Shown here: piece by piece, positions 1 through 8,825 of the stretch | Position numbering within the stretch: the first letter of the stretch is position 1 | How the letters are laid out: the number at the start of each line of letters is the position of its first letter | Origin: Paenibacillus shirakamiensis | Lineage (GTDB): Bacteria > Bacillota > Bacilli > Paenibacillales > Paenibacillaceae | Length of the DNA stretch: 64,000 bases | Direction: 5' to 3' | Assembly: GCF_017874255.1 (NCBI RefSeq) | Contig: NZ_JAGGLD010000001.1 | Coordinates: 496,001 to 560,000, forward strand | The notes under the pieces: model-generated | What the model was told of the DNA's origin: nothing | Databases searched by the model: none | Seen by the model: the letters and a program-made list of their open reading frames with translations, nothing else | Position numbers and translations under genes: made by a program

Positions 1-261
1 CCCGGAGGTCCTGGTGTTCGAGTGGACAGTGCAGCCTATCCAGGATATACAATTTCACCATACTATGACTCTATGATTGCCAAGTTAATTGTGTGGGCTC
101 CTACGCGGAATGAAGCGATTGCCAAAATGAAACGAGCATTGTCTGAATTTGTAGTTGAGGGTATTCATACCACTATCTCTTTCCATCAAAAATTGCTGGA
201 ACATCCTGTTTTTATTCAAGGAGATTTCGATATTAAATTTTTGGAAGAACATGAGATTTAA
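1..261 (+). CDS. accC: Acetyl-CoA carboxylase biotin carboxylase subunit, C-terminal end (partial)
   Basis: Only the last 86 codons are present; the gene enters from outside the window in frame 1 and begins with [11 protein letters not shown]. The stretch continuing with [10 protein letters not shown] is the conserved end of the biotin carboxylase catalytic core, and [11 protein letters not shown] matches the C-terminal domain of AccC. The enzyme carboxylates biotin on AccB using ATP and bicarbonate, the first step of malonyl-CoA synthesis for fatty acids. The following Asp23-family gene and nusB match the Bacillus accB-accC-yqhY-nusB order, which supports the call. Confidence 0.93.
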   Translation, partial: PGGPGVRVDSAAYPGYTISPYYDSMIAKLIVWAPTRNEAIAKMKRALSEFVVEGIHTTISFHQKLLEHPVFIQGDFDIKFLEEHEI

Positions 262-374
262 GAACTTCGGGATGGTTTGTCATAATGAAACTGAAATGAT
301 ATAGTATTTATAATAAGTGCGCCTGTCTTCTGTACTGGACACCGCCAACTTATTGAGAGGTGGATAATACGACA

Positions 375-782
375 ATGAGTACTTTCCCTACAGAATTCGA
401 AAGAACGGATATCGGAGAAATACAAATTGCACCTGAGGTGATTGAAGTCATTGCAGGTCTGGCAGCGGTTGAAGTGTCAGGTGTTGCAGGTATGAGTGGC
501 GGATTTGCTGGAGGGATTGCTGAACTATTAGGACGTAAGAACTTGTCCAAAGGCGTAAAAGTCGAAGTAGGACAGCTAGAAGCTGCTGTAGATGTATCCG
601 TTATTGTTGAATATGGCAATCGCCTTCCTGAGGTAGCCACTGAAATCCAGCGTAATGTAAAGCGTTCCATTGAAACGATGACCGGGCTGACTGTAATTGA
701 AGTCAACGTGCATATTCATGACGTAATCTTCAAGACAGCCGAGAGAATCGAAGACACGGAACTGAGCCACAGGGTGAAATAA
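375..782 (+). CDS. yqhY: Asp23/Gls24 family envelope stress protein (YqhY type)
   Basis: This 135-aa protein has the Asp23/Gls24 fold signature: GEIQIAPEVIEVIAGLAA near the N-terminus, a glycine-rich turn (SGGFAGGIAELLG) and the C-terminal VIEVNVHIHDV. Start ATG 375 is preferred because the AGAGGTGG Shine-Dalgarno overlaps the alternative GTG at 360. Asp23 proteins sit at the cytoplasmic membrane through AmaP, and the amaP-like gene follows directly. In B. subtilis yqhY lies in the acc operon and affects acetyl-CoA carboxylase homeostasis; the position after accC is the same here. The molecular role is inferred from family and context. Confidence 0.9.
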   Translation: MSTFPTEFERTDIGEIQIAPEVIEVIAGLAAVEVSGVAGMSGGFAGGIAELLGRKNLSKGVKVEVGQLEAAVDVSVIVEYGNRLPEVATEIQRNVKRSIETMTGLTVIEVNVHIHDVIFKTAERIEDTELSHRVK

Positions 783-798
783 GGAACGCAGCGACGAA

Positions 799-830
799 CC
801 CCTGACGATCAGCGTCAGGGGTTTACTATA
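799..830 (+). terminator. Hairpin between yqhY and amaP, probable weak terminator
   Basis: A perfect 9-bp stem (CCCCTGACG / CGTCAGGGG, 799-807 and 813-821) with a 5-nt loop lies in the short gap between two genes of one functional set. It is followed only by TTTACT, so it may attenuate rather than stop transcription. Confidence 0.5.
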
Positions 831-853
831 ATGTAAGGTGGGTGCAAAGTTCT

Positions 854-1396
854 GTGGCTAAAATTTTAGACAGATTTCTGCTTTTTATCTACAGTTTGAG
901 TATTGGTATCCTCTCAGTCATTACCATTTTGCTAGTTACCGGAGTTGTTCCTCTGCGTATTGAGAACAGTAGTGATGAGAGACTCGCATTTATTATCACC
1001 GTATCTGTAGCGGCAGTGCTCTTTTTGCTTAGTGTTCGTTTCTTCTATATTTCCATTCGCAGAGACCGAGCTTCTCTGCCATCCATTGATCAGCGGACAG
1101 AGTTTGGAGACATTCAAATTTCGGTAGAGACGATTGAGAATTTGAGTCTGAAGGCAGCTTCTCGGGTGAGAGGCGTAAAAGATGTGAAGACAAGGATCAA
1201 AATTTCTGAATCCGGACTACACATTACGATACGAGCATTAGTAGATGGGGAGAGCTCTATTCCTACCCTGACAGAAGAAGTTCAACGTCAGGTTCACGAT
1301 CACATCGAAGAAATTACCGGGATACCGGTCTCCTTCGTATCCGTCTACATTGCTAATGTAGTCCAGTCATCTACAGTCAAAAGCCGGGTTGAATAG
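854..1396 (+). CDS. amaP: Alkaline shock response membrane anchor protein AmaP
   Basis: A 180-aa protein with two N-terminal membrane helices (about residues 6-28 and 46-66), then a cytoplasmic domain that resembles Asp23 itself (FGDIQISVETIENLSLKAA, ending FVSVYIANVV). This layout is typical of AmaP, which tethers Asp23 proteins to the membrane. GTG 854 is chosen because the AAGGTGG at 835-841 abuts the alternative GTG at 842, leaving no spacing. Downstream is the DUF2273 gene that normally accompanies amaP. Confidence 0.85.
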   Translation: MAKILDRFLLFIYSLSIGILSVITILLVTGVVPLRIENSSDERLAFIITVSVAAVLFLLSVRFFYISIRRDRASLPSIDQRTEFGDIQISVETIENLSLKAASRVRGVKDVKTRIKISESGLHITIRALVDGESSIPTLTEEVQRQVHDHIEEITGIPVSFVSVYIANVVQSSTVKSRVE

Positions 1397-1410
1397 AGGT
1401 GGATTCCAGA

Positions 1411-1644
1411 GTGTTGTGGAGACAAATTTGGGAGAGTTATAAGGGACGTTTGCTCGGTCTTGCGACAGCTCTGCTGCTGATACCGATTTATCTTATGTTC
1501 GGATTTTGGAATATGCTTTTCTGTGCGCTTCTTTTGTTTGTGGGATATAGTATCGGCAAACATAAAGATCTCAGTCAAGAACCCCTAGTTCCTTGGAACA
1601 CACTTCGGGAATGGCTGAATGCGCGCTGGCGCCCTTTTAAATGA
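1411..1644 (+). CDS. DUF2273 small membrane protein
   Basis: A 77-aa protein with two hydrophobic helices (GLATALLLIPIYLMFGF and MLFCALLLFVGYSIG) and a basic C-terminus. The length, the start WRQIWESYKGRLLG and the position after amaP are those of the DUF2273 family, a component of the Asp23/AmaP envelope-stress cluster. GTG 1411 is preferred over GTG 1399, which is part of the AGAGGTGG ribosome site. The biochemical function is unknown. Confidence 0.82.
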   Translation: MLWRQIWESYKGRLLGLATALLLIPIYLMFGFWNMLFCALLLFVGYSIGKHKDLSQEPLVPWNTLREWLNARWRPFK

Positions 1645-1646
1645 TT

Positions 1647-1730
1647 CCTGTGATATGCTTTCTCCGAAAAAAGAGCTTGCGCTTGAATTTGCCTGTTTTT
1701 TTGTGGAGAAAGGATATCACAGGTTTTTTT
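1647..1730 (+). terminator. Long-stem rho-independent terminator after the acc/Asp23 cluster
   Basis: Two 19-nt arms (1647-1665 and 1705-1723) pair with a single mismatch and enclose about 39 nt; seven T residues follow. This separates the acc-yqhY-amaP group from nusB. Confidence 0.85.
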
Positions 1731-1774
1731 ATGTCAAAAGTCATGCACACTATAACTACACAAAAATAACATAT

Positions 1775-1803
1775 CACTCTTAAGTATTGAAGAACTTAGA
1801 GTG
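1775..1803 (+). promoter_or_regulatory. Leader hairpin upstream of nusB
   Basis: CACTCTTAAGT (1775-1785) pairs with ACTTAGAGTG (1794-1803) with one bulged base, 17 nt before the GAGGAGG ribosome site of nusB. There is no T-tract, so it is not a terminator. It could be an RNA structure or an operator; the role is unknown. Confidence 0.35.
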
Positions 1804-1832
1804 CTCAGAGGATAACCTCGAGGAGGACATAC

Positions 1833-2291
1833 ATGAAAAGAAGATTAGCTAGAGAAATTGCCGTACAGAGTCTGTATCAAATGGAAATGAACGAAGTGGA
1901 AGCTCAGGACGCGGTGACGATGCTAATTGCTGAAGCTGGGGAAGAAAATGAAAGTGAAGTACGTCTTGGCGATATGGACGGTACGACCGATTTCGTTCTG
2001 GAACTTGTGCAGGGAGCATGGGCACGCAAAGCTGAAATTGATCACCTACTTAGCGATTATTTGAAAGGGTGGCAGATTAGTCGATTGTCTCGAGTAGATC
2101 GTCAAGTGCTTCGTCTGGCTACATACGAAATGATCTATCGTGAAGATGCGCCTTCTAAAGTTATTGTCAATGAGGCCATTGAGCTAGCTAAGCACTTTGG
2201 TACTGTAGAATCAGGCAAGTTCGTAAATGGCGTACTGGGTAAAATGATTCAAGATATTGAACAATTAAAAACGGCAGCATCAAACAAATAA
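1833..2291 (+). CDS. nusB: Transcription antitermination factor NusB
   Basis: A 152-aa protein starting MKRRLAREIAVQSLYQME, the canonical NusB N-terminus, with the conserved helix region ISRLSRVDRQVLRLATYEM and the C-terminal block KVIVNEAIELAKHFG followed by KFVNGVLGKM. NusB binds boxA RNA with NusE (S10) to prevent termination in rRNA operons. A strong GAGGAGG lies 8 nt before ATG. folD follows after 27 nt, as in B. subtilis. Confidence 0.97.
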   Translation: MKRRLAREIAVQSLYQMEMNEVEAQDAVTMLIAEAGEENESEVRLGDMDGTTDFVLELVQGAWARKAEIDHLLSDYLKGWQISRLSRVDRQVLRLATYEMIYREDAPSKVIVNEAIELAKHFGTVESGKFVNGVLGKMIQDIEQLKTAASNK

Positions 2292-2318
2292 ATAGAGAAA
2301 AGGGAGAGGGAGAGCATC

Positions 2319-3182
2319 ATGACAGCACCAATTATTAGCGGGAAACAAGTTGCAGAGGATATCCGTAAGGATCTGCGTTTGGAAGTGGAACAATTGAGTA
2401 AGGCCGGATTAACACCTGGACTTGCAGTTGTCATTGTAGGCGAAGATCCAGCTTCACAAGTCTATGTCAAACATAAAGAAAAAGCTTGCCATGAGCTTGG
2501 TTACTATTCGGAAGTGCATCGTCTTTCGGGTTCATCTACTCAAGAAGAACTGTTGTCCTTAGTGGACAAGCTTAACCATCAAAACAATATTCATGGCATT
2601 TTAGTTCAGCTTCCTTTGCCAAAGCATATGGACGAGAAAAAGGTCATCAATGCGATTGAAGTCTCCAAAGACGTGGATGGATTTCATCCCGTTAACGTGG
2701 GGAATTTAGTTATTGGAGATGATAGTCTGCTCCCTTGTACACCTGCTGGTGTTATTGAACTTATTAAGCGTACAGGCCTTGAAATTTCAGGTAAGCACGC
2801 GGTTGTCATTGGACGAAGCAATATTGTAGGAAAGCCCGTATCCTTGCTTCTGCAGCGAGAGAACGCTACGGTAACTATGTGTCACTCCCGCACACAGAAT
2901 ATGAAAGAACTTACGCAGCTTGCGGATATTTTAGTGGTCGGAATCGGGAAAGCTAATTTTGTAGATGCTTCGTTTGTCAAACCAGGAGCTGTAGTTATCG
3001 ATGTGGGTGTGAACCGACTGGATAACGGCAAACTGGCTGGAGATGTTGATTTTGAGAGCGTGAAGCAGGTATCGGGTCCGATTACACCCGTACCAGGTGG
3101 TGTGGGGCCGATGACGATTACCATGCTAATGCAGAATACGTTACTTGCAGCGAAGCGTCTTACTGGCATTCAAGCGAACTAA
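2319..3182 (+). CDS. folD: Bifunctional methylenetetrahydrofolate dehydrogenase/cyclohydrolase FolD
   Basis: A 287-aa protein, the usual FolD length. It shows the catalytic [13 protein letters not shown] helix (Tyr and Lys of the active site), the substrate loop [11 protein letters not shown], the nucleotide-binding segment [17 protein letters not shown] and the C-terminal [13 protein letters not shown]. It interconverts 5,10-methylene-, methenyl- and 10-formyl-tetrahydrofolate. A good ribosome site (GGGAGAGGGAG) precedes ATG 2319. It is probably cotranscribed with nusB and xseA. Confidence 0.97.
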   Translation: MTAPIISGKQVAEDIRKDLRLEVEQLSKAGLTPGLAVVIVGEDPASQVYVKHKEKACHELGYYSEVHRLSGSSTQEELLSLVDKLNHQNNIHGILVQLPLPKHMDEKKVINAIEVSKDVDGFHPVNVGNLVIGDDSLLPCTPAGVIELIKRTGLEISGKHAVVIGRSNIVGKPVSLLLQRENATVTMCHSRTQNMKELTQLADILVVGIGKANFVDASFVKPGAVVIDVGVNRLDNGKLAGDVDFESVKQVSGPITPVPGGVGPMTITMLMQNTLLAAKRLTGIQAN

Positions 3183-3206
3183 TTTTATAATTAAGGGGGT
3201 TTCCCC

Positions 3207-4577
3207 GTGGAGCAGCGCATTCTTTCAATTAAAGATCTCAATCGTTATATTCGTATGAAAATGGATTCGGACACTTTGTTATCTGATGTATGGATTCGCG
3301 GAGAAATCTCGAATTTCACCCATCATTCCAGTGGTCATATGTACTTTACTCTGAAGGATAAAGATAGCCGGATTAAGAGCATTATGTTCGCTTCTCACAA
3401 TGCTCGGCTTCCGTTTATCCCCAAAGAAGGAACGCGCGTCATCGCCAAAGGAAATGTAAGCGTATATGAACGGGACGGAGCTTATCAATTCTATGCCACG
3501 CATATGCAACCAGACGGGGTAGGTAGTCTCTACTTAGCATATGAGCAGTTAAAGAAGAAGCTTGAGGGCGAGGGATTGTTTGATACAGATCGCAAAAAAA
3601 TACTCCCCAGGTTCCCAAAAGTAATCGGAGTCATTACTTCTCCAACGGGCGCCGCGGTGCGTGATATCGTTACGACGCTACAGCGCAGGTATCCTCAGGT
3701 TGCTATTTTGGTTCATCCTGTAGTAGTGCAGGGGAAGCAAGCAGCACCCGCCATCGTCAGCGCAATTCGCATGCTCAACCTGATGGACGAAGCCGATGTT
3801 CTAATTGTCGGACGCGGCGGAGGATCATTGGAGGAGCTGTGGTCATTCAATGAAGAAATGGTCGCTAGAGCGATTGCGGAGTCGGACATCCCTGTCATTT
3901 CGGCCATAGGCCATGAGACGGATTTCACGATTGCAGACTTCGTGGCCGACCTAAGAGCGGCTACGCCGACGGCCGCCGCAGAGCTGGCGGTGCCGCACCA
4001 GGCCGAGCTTGCGCAGCAGCTCGCCGAGCGTCAGCGTCAGCTCCAGCAGGGGCTGACGCACCGAATGAGCCGCGCACGCGAGCGGCTCATTCGCATGCAG
4101 CGCTCGCCGGTGCTACTGCACCCGCGGCGCAGCTTGCTCCAGCACGCGGAGCGGCTCGACATGCTGAAGCATCGTCTCGAGAGCCGCATGCATTCGCGTG
4201 CAACACTGACGGCCGAACGTCATGGCCGTCTGCATGCCCGGCTCCAGCGGTATCATCCGCAGGAGCAAATCATTCATGCGCGGCATCGCACGCATGATCG
4301 TACACGGCAGCTTCGCCAACACATGTCGGCTTTGCTGAAAGATCGCACGTCCAAGCTGCAAGCGGGCATTCGGCATTTAGATGCTTTAAGTCCTCTTAAG
4401 GTGATGAGCCGCGGGTATAGTCTCGTATATGATGAACAGGAGAAGCACTTAATAAAATCGCTTCATGATGTACAACCAGGAGACATGGTGAAAATTAAAG
4501 TGACAGATGGTTCGCTGGCATGTCAAGTATGGGGCATGCAGCGGGAAGGAGCCCAAGATGCCAAAGACACCGAGTAA
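3207..4577 (+). CDS. xseA: Exodeoxyribonuclease VII large subunit
   Basis: A 456-aa protein with GTG start after AAGGGGG. The N-terminal OB-fold (SDVWIRGEISNFTHHSSGHM) is followed by the catalytic core with ITSPTGAAVRDI, VGRGGGSLEELWSFN and ISAIGHETDFTIADFVAD, then a long coiled-coil region and the C-terminal LSPLKVMSRGYSLV. With XseB it degrades single-stranded DNA. The coiled-coil part (about 3940-4260) is strikingly GC-rich compared with the rest of the gene. xseB overlaps its end by 20 bp. Confidence 0.97.
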   Translation: MEQRILSIKDLNRYIRMKMDSDTLLSDVWIRGEISNFTHHSSGHMYFTLKDKDSRIKSIMFASHNARLPFIPKEGTRVIAKGNVSVYERDGAYQFYATHMQPDGVGSLYLAYEQLKKKLEGEGLFDTDRKKILPRFPKVIGVITSPTGAAVRDIVTTLQRRYPQVAILVHPVVVQGKQAAPAIVSAIRMLNLMDEADVLIVGRGGGSLEELWSFNEEMVARAIAESDIPVISAIGHETDFTIADFVADLRAATPTAAAELAVPHQAELAQQLAERQRQLQQGLTHRMSRARERLIRMQRSPVLLHPRRSLLQHAERLDMLKHRLESRMHSRATLTAERHGRLHARLQRYHPQEQIIHARHRTHDRTRQLRQHMSALLKDRTSKLQAGIRHLDALSPLKVMSRGYSLVYDEQEKHLIKSLHDVQPGDMVKIKVTDGSLACQVWGMQREGAQDAKDTE

Positions 4578-4824
4578 ACAACCGGAGATCAATTTCGAAG
4601 AAGCGATGAATCAGCTGGAGGACATTGTATCTCAATTGGAGCATGGAGATGTCCCTTTAGAAAAGGCGATCGATCTGTTCCAACGCGGTATGCAGCTTTC
4701 GCAGCTCTGTAGCCATAAGCTTGAACAAGTGGAACGCAAAATTGAGATGATCACCTTGGAAGATGGGGAGATTGTTAAGAAGCCATTTACTGCACCTCGT
4801 GAAGAAAGTGGTGACTTAAGTTGA
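4558..4824 (+). CDS. xseB: Exodeoxyribonuclease VII small subunit
   Basis: An 88-aa protein with the XseB signature: NFEEAMNQLEDIVSQLEHGD, then PLEKAIDLFQRGM. ATG 4558 is chosen because AAGGAG lies just upstream within the xseA end and the resulting length fits the family. The stop TGA overlaps the TTG start of ispA, indicating translational coupling in xseA-xseB-ispA. Confidence 0.95.
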   Translation: MPKTPSKQPEINFEEAMNQLEDIVSQLEHGDVPLEKAIDLFQRGMQLSQLCSHKLEQVERKIEMITLEDGEIVKKPFTAPREESGDLS

Positions 4825-5726
4825 CTAGCAGGTTGTCTTTGCAACAATATATGGAAGAGGTAAATGCTGAGGTTTCAGACAGTCTTCAACATTATTTGCC
4901 TAAGGAGTGGAATGTTCCAGCTTCTCTGGATACAGCTATGAGTTATTCTCTAATGGCTGGAGGCAAACGGATTCGTCCGCTGTTCGTCATTGCTGCGGCG
5001 GAATCGCTGGGGGGAAGCCGAGAAGCTGCCTTGCCCGTCGCTTGCGCCGTAGAAATGGTGCACACCTATTCCCTCATTCATGATGATTTGCCTGCCCTAG
5101 ATAATGATGATCTTCGCCGAGGAAAGCCTACGAATCATAAGGTGCATGGAGAAGCGACGGCTATTCTGGCGGGGGATGGATTGTTAACTCATGCCTTTTA
5201 TAGTCTGACTCAAGCCACCACCAAGTTCCACGTGCCTGCTGAGGATACTCTAGCCATGGTCGAAGAACTATCCAAAATGGCCGGACCTCAAGGGATGGTT
5301 GGAGGTCAGATGGCGGATATGGAAGGGGAACAAGGGATCACAGACTTGAAACAATTGAAGTACATTCATTTGCACAAGACTGGAGATTTGATTGTGTTCT
5401 CTGTCAAAGCCGGAGGACGAATTGCTTCGGCTTCGTTAGAACAGCTTCATATACTGGAGACATTCGGACGCAGTCTGGGTCTTGCTTTCCAGATTCAAGA
5501 TGATATCCTCGATCTCGTTGGGAATGAGGAAAAACTGGGTAAGCCTCTTCAGAGTGATCTCAAGATGCAAAAGGTAACCTATCCTTATTTCATCGGACTT
5601 GAACAATCTCGAGCTGAAGTAAAGCGGCTTACCCAACTTGCAAAAGAGGCTGTAAGTAGTGGGAAAATTCCCTATCCAGAACGTCTGCTTGAATTAGCTG
5701 ATTTTCTGGTACATCGGGACCATTAA
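4821..5726 (+). CDS. ispA: Polyprenyl synthetase (farnesyl diphosphate synthase type)
   Basis: A 301-aa trans-isoprenyl diphosphate synthase with both aspartate-rich motifs: DDLPALDNDDLRRGKPTNH in the first half and FQIQDDILDLVG in the second. The conserved GGKRIRPLF and KTGDLI segments are present. It condenses isopentenyl diphosphate with allylic diphosphates, probably giving farnesyl diphosphate for undecaprenyl and quinone synthesis. TTG 4821 overlaps the xseB stop by 4 bp. The downstream dxs supplies the isoprenoid precursor. Confidence 0.92.
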   Translation: MTSRLSLQQYMEEVNAEVSDSLQHYLPKEWNVPASLDTAMSYSLMAGGKRIRPLFVIAAAESLGGSREAALPVACAVEMVHTYSLIHDDLPALDNDDLRRGKPTNHKVHGEATAILAGDGLLTHAFYSLTQATTKFHVPAEDTLAMVEELSKMAGPQGMVGGQMADMEGEQGITDLKQLKYIHLHKTGDLIVFSVKAGGRIASASLEQLHILETFGRSLGLAFQIQDDILDLVGNEEKLGKPLQSDLKMQKVTYPYFIGLEQSRAEVKRLTQLAKEAVSSGKIPYPERLLELADFLVHRDH

Positions 5727-5770
5727 GATAACGCCTAGTCGTTCACTATGTGACGGCTTTGAGCAAATTA

Positions 5771-5797
5771 TTGTAACGCTTACTTTTGTGGTATAAT
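5771..5797 (+). promoter_or_regulatory. Sigma-A promoter with extended -10 upstream of dxs
   Basis: TGGTATAAT (5789-5797) is a perfect -10 with the TGn extension. A weak -35 (TTGTAA at 5771, 15-bp spacing, or TTATTG at 5768, 18-bp) precedes it. The 5' leader to the dxs start would be about 60 nt. Confidence 0.65.
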
Positions 5798-5864
5798 GCT
5801 ACATAATATCAGGACATTTTTTGTCCACCACGACAAATCTAATGAAGGAAAGCGGGGAGTTCAT

Positions 5865-7772
5865 GTGCTGCTTTCACAAATCAATGAACCCAAAGACCTA
5901 AAAAAATATTCCGTTGAAGAACTAACACCCATTGCGGCAGAAATTCGCCAATTTTTAATTGAGAAACTTTCGACCACAGGGGGGCATCTTGCACCTAATC
6001 TAGGGGTAGTAGAGTTAACGCTTGCTCTTCATTATCACTATAACAGCCCAGATGATAAATTCTTATTTGATGTGGGCCATCAAGCTTATGTTCACAAAAT
6101 TCTTACGGGACGGATGGATAAGTTCGATACGTTGCGGAAGTATAAAGGGTTGTGCGGTTTCATTAAGCGCAACGAGAGTGAGCATGACGTATGGGAAGCA
6201 GGGCATAGCAGTACATCGTTATCGGCGGCGATGGGAATGGCGCTTGCTCGTGATTTTAAAGGGGACAACAATAAAGTTGTTGCAATTATTGGAGATGGTG
6301 CTCTAACTGGCGGTATGGCTTTTGAAGCGCTGAATCATATCGGACATGAGCAGAAAAACCTGATGGTTGTTCTGAACGATAATGAGATGTCCATTGCTCC
6401 TAACGTAGGGGCTATGCACAACTATTTAGGCAAGATTCGCTCAGACAAAACGTATTTACGTGCCAAAGATGAGTTGGAATTGCTTCTCAAAAAAATTCCC
6501 GCGATTGGCGACAAGTTGGCAAAGACGGCAGCTAATCTTAAAGATAGCTTAAAGTATATGGTAATGAATGGGGTATTGTTCGAAGAACTGGGCTTTACTT
6601 ACTTGGGTCCTGTAGATGGTCATGACTTACCGAAATTGTTAGATACTTTCCGTCAGGCAGATAATGTGACAGGGCCTGTACTTGTTCATGTATTGACCAC
6701 CAAAGGTAAAGGGTATACCCCTGCGGAGCAGGACTCCCACAAATGGCATGGAATCACGCCTTATAAAATGGAGTCGGGTCAAGTTCTTAAGGCTGTAGGC
6801 AATCCCATGTACACTGAAATTTTTGGTCAGACATTGATTGAACTTGCGGAGCAAGATGAACGGATCGTAGCTGTAACACCAGCTATGCCTGGGGGATCGG
6901 GTCTACTTAAGTTTGCGGATCGTTTCCCAACGCGAATGATTGATGTAGGGATCGCAGAGCAGCATGCAGCAACGATGTGTGCCGCGCTTGCGCTTGAAGG
7001 CATGAAGCCGGTATATGCGGTGTATTCTACTTTTATGCAGCGGGCTTATGATCAGATTGTGCATGATATTTGCCGCCAAAAGGCGAATGTGATTTTTGCA
7101 ATTGATCGTGCAGGCTTTGTAGGTGCAGACGGAGAGACACATCAAGGTGTCTACGATATTGCCTTTATGCGTCATATCCCGAATATGGTATTGATGATGC
7201 CCAAGGATGAGAATGAACTCCGTCATATGATGAAGACTGCTCTTGAATATAATGAAGGCCCCATTGCCTATCGTTATCCGCGTGTGAATGTAGTCGGTGT
7301 ACCAATGGACAAAGAACTTGTCTCTATTCCCATTGGAACATGGGAAAAGGTTCGCGAAGGCGAAGGCGTCGCAGTTCTTGCCGTAGGACCGATGGTTCAA
7401 TTGGCAGAGGAAGCAGCAGATCAACTTAAGCGCGAAGGCGTTCAAGCTGCCGTGATTAACGCAAGATTCATGAAGCCACTGGATGAAGCTATGTTGACGG
7501 AGCTAGCAAGAACACATCAGAAGCTCGTGGTGATGGAAGAAGCTACACTTGCGGGCGGACTGGGAAGCGCAATTCTTGAATTTTATGCTAAGCAAGGTAT
7601 CTCCGGCGTAGATATTCGATTGATGGGTATTCCAGATGAATTTATCGAGCACGGAAGTATTAAGGAACAACGTATGGAAGTGGGACTCACTACAGATGGC
7701 CTGATTGCTCAAATTCAGCAGCTTCGGGATGATCACCATTTTGCATATGGCAAAAAGACGCTGCCTTCATAG
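5865..7772 (+). CDS. dxs: 1-deoxy-D-xylulose-5-phosphate synthase
   Basis: A 635-aa ThDP enzyme: [14 protein letters not shown] at the N-terminus, [14 protein letters not shown], the ThDP motif [21 protein letters not shown], the pyrimidine-domain block [18 protein letters not shown] and [15 protein letters not shown]. It condenses pyruvate and glyceraldehyde 3-phosphate, the first step of the MEP isoprenoid pathway. GTG 5865 is chosen because AGCGGGGAG lies 8 nt upstream and the protein then starts MLLSQINEP, as in related Dxs proteins; an in-frame upstream ATG overlaps the promoter. Confidence 0.96.
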   Translation: MLLSQINEPKDLKKYSVEELTPIAAEIRQFLIEKLSTTGGHLAPNLGVVELTLALHYHYNSPDDKFLFDVGHQAYVHKILTGRMDKFDTLRKYKGLCGFIKRNESEHDVWEAGHSSTSLSAAMGMALARDFKGDNNKVVAIIGDGALTGGMAFEALNHIGHEQKNLMVVLNDNEMSIAPNVGAMHNYLGKIRSDKTYLRAKDELELLLKKIPAIGDKLAKTAANLKDSLKYMVMNGVLFEELGFTYLGPVDGHDLPKLLDTFRQADNVTGPVLVHVLTTKGKGYTPAEQDSHKWHGITPYKMESGQVLKAVGNPMYTEIFGQTLIELAEQDERIVAVTPAMPGGSGLLKFADRFPTRMIDVGIAEQHAATMCAALALEGMKPVYAVYSTFMQRAYDQIVHDICRQKANVIFAIDRAGFVGADGETHQGVYDIAFMRHIPNMVLMMPKDENELRHMMKTALEYNEGPIAYRYPRVNVVGVPMDKELVSIPIGTWEKVREGEGVAVLAVGPMVQLAEEAADQLKREGVQAAVINARFMKPLDEAMLTELARTHQKLVVMEEATLAGGLGSAILEFYAKQGISGVDIRLMGIPDEFIEHGSIKEQRMEVGLTTDGLIAQIQQLRDDHHFAYGKKTLPS

Positions 7773-7786
7773 GCAGCCTCTTTTTT
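7760..7786 (+). terminator. Terminator overlapping the dxs stop codon
   Basis: GCTGCC (7760-7765) pairs with GGCAGC (7772-7777), loop TTCATA, followed by CTCTTTTTT. tlyA starts only 38 nt after the T-tract, so some read-through is likely. Confidence 0.65.
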
Positions 7787-7815
7787 ATCAAATTAGGTTA
7801 ATACAGGAGATGACT

Positions 7816-8658
7816 ATGTCCGTACCCAAGGAACGTATAGATGTCTTGCTTGTCGAGCAAGGCTTTTTTGAGAGCAGAGAGAAGGCGAAGGCAGCTATTA
7901 TGGCTGGCTTGGTCTATAGTGAGACGGATCGATTGGAAAAGGCGGGTATGAAAATCCCCCGAGATACGGCCCTTACGGTCAAAGGAGCGATTCATCCTTA
8001 TGTAAGCCGAGGTGGCTTGAAATTAAAGAAGGCGATTGATTTGTTTGGCTTGGATCTTGAAGGGAGAACCATGTTGGATATAGGTGCATCTACTGGCGGT
8101 TTTACGGATTGTGCACTTCAACATGGATCAAAATATGTGTATGCGATTGATGTGGGCTATAATCAGCTGGATTACTCTTTACGTACTGATGAACGGGTCA
8201 ATGTGAAGGAACGGATGAACTTCCGTTATATGACTCCTCAAGATTTAGAGGGCCCAACCCCAGATTTTGCAAGCATCGACGTTTCTTTTATATCCTTAAA
8301 ATTAATTCTTCCTCCCTTATTGCATCTATTGAAGAGACCGGCAGATATTGCCGCGCTGATTAAACCTCAGTTTGAGGCGGGACGAGCCAAAGTACCAAAA
8401 ACAGGCGTCGTTAAGGACATTAAGGTGCATGAGGATGTGCTAACAGACATTTTGACTTTTTCTAACGAGCTGGGTCTTCGCATACAAGGACTCACGTTCT
8501 CACCCATTACGGGGGGCGAAGGCAACATCGAATTTTTAGTTCATTTACGCTTAGAAGATGAGGCACAAATACATGAAAAATGGTCCTTAGAGCGAATAAC
8601 GGAGCTGGCTCACAATACGGCATCTCAGGCTTCACATACGTTTACGAACAAATCTTAA
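7816..8658 (+). CDS. tlyA: TlyA family rRNA 2'-O-methyltransferase (YqxC)
   Basis: A 280-aa protein with an N-terminal S4 RNA-binding domain (RIDVLLVEQGFFESREKAK, then YVSRGGLKLKKAI) and an FtsJ-type methyltransferase domain with the SAM motif MLDIGASTGGFTDCAL and a catalytic-loop region SIDVSFISLKLILP. TlyA proteins methylate ribosomal RNA cytidines; the exact target here is unknown. ATG 7816 has AGGAGA seven bases upstream, whereas ATG 7810 is too close to it. Confidence 0.92.
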   Translation: MSVPKERIDVLLVEQGFFESREKAKAAIMAGLVYSETDRLEKAGMKIPRDTALTVKGAIHPYVSRGGLKLKKAIDLFGLDLEGRTMLDIGASTGGFTDCALQHGSKYVYAIDVGYNQLDYSLRTDERVNVKERMNFRYMTPQDLEGPTPDFASIDVSFISLKLILPPLLHLLKRPADIAALIKPQFEAGRAKVPKTGVVKDIKVHEDVLTDILTFSNELGLRIQGLTFSPITGGEGNIEFLVHLRLEDEAQIHEKWSLERITELAHNTASQASHTFTNKS

Positions 8659-8668
8659 TTGTTCATAA

Positions 8669-8691
8669 GTCGCTGTTACAGCGGCTTTTTT
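8669..8691 (+). terminator. Terminator after tlyA
   Basis: CGCTG (8671-8675) pairs with CAGCG (8679-8683), extended by flanking G/C bases, and is followed by a T-run. Confidence 0.7.
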
Positions 8692-8696
8692 AATCT

Positions 8697-8724
8697 TTGT
8701 GATTTTGCATAAATCCTGTATAAT
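8697..8724 (+). promoter_or_regulatory. Sigma-A type promoter before the 8826 gene
   Basis: TTGTGA (8697-8702), 16-bp spacer, TATAAT (8719-8724). It sits just after the tlyA terminator, implying a new transcription unit for the hypothetical gene, argR and recN. Confidence 0.5.
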
Positions 8725-8825
8725 GGGAACAGATGTTTTCGTGCTTATAGGTTGTTTTATACCGTGAAAAACATGAAAAAGGTCATCCCGCGCTGCCCGT
8801 CGAATAGACCAGTAGAGGTGATGTT

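Noticed and set aside
6903-7445. 180-codon antisense ORF inside dxs
   Set aside because: Shadow of a conserved coding sequence; no ribosome site and no family likeness.
8705-8724. TTGCAT as -35 for the TATAAT at 8719
   Set aside because: Spacing is only 8 bp; TTGTGA at 8697 fits better.
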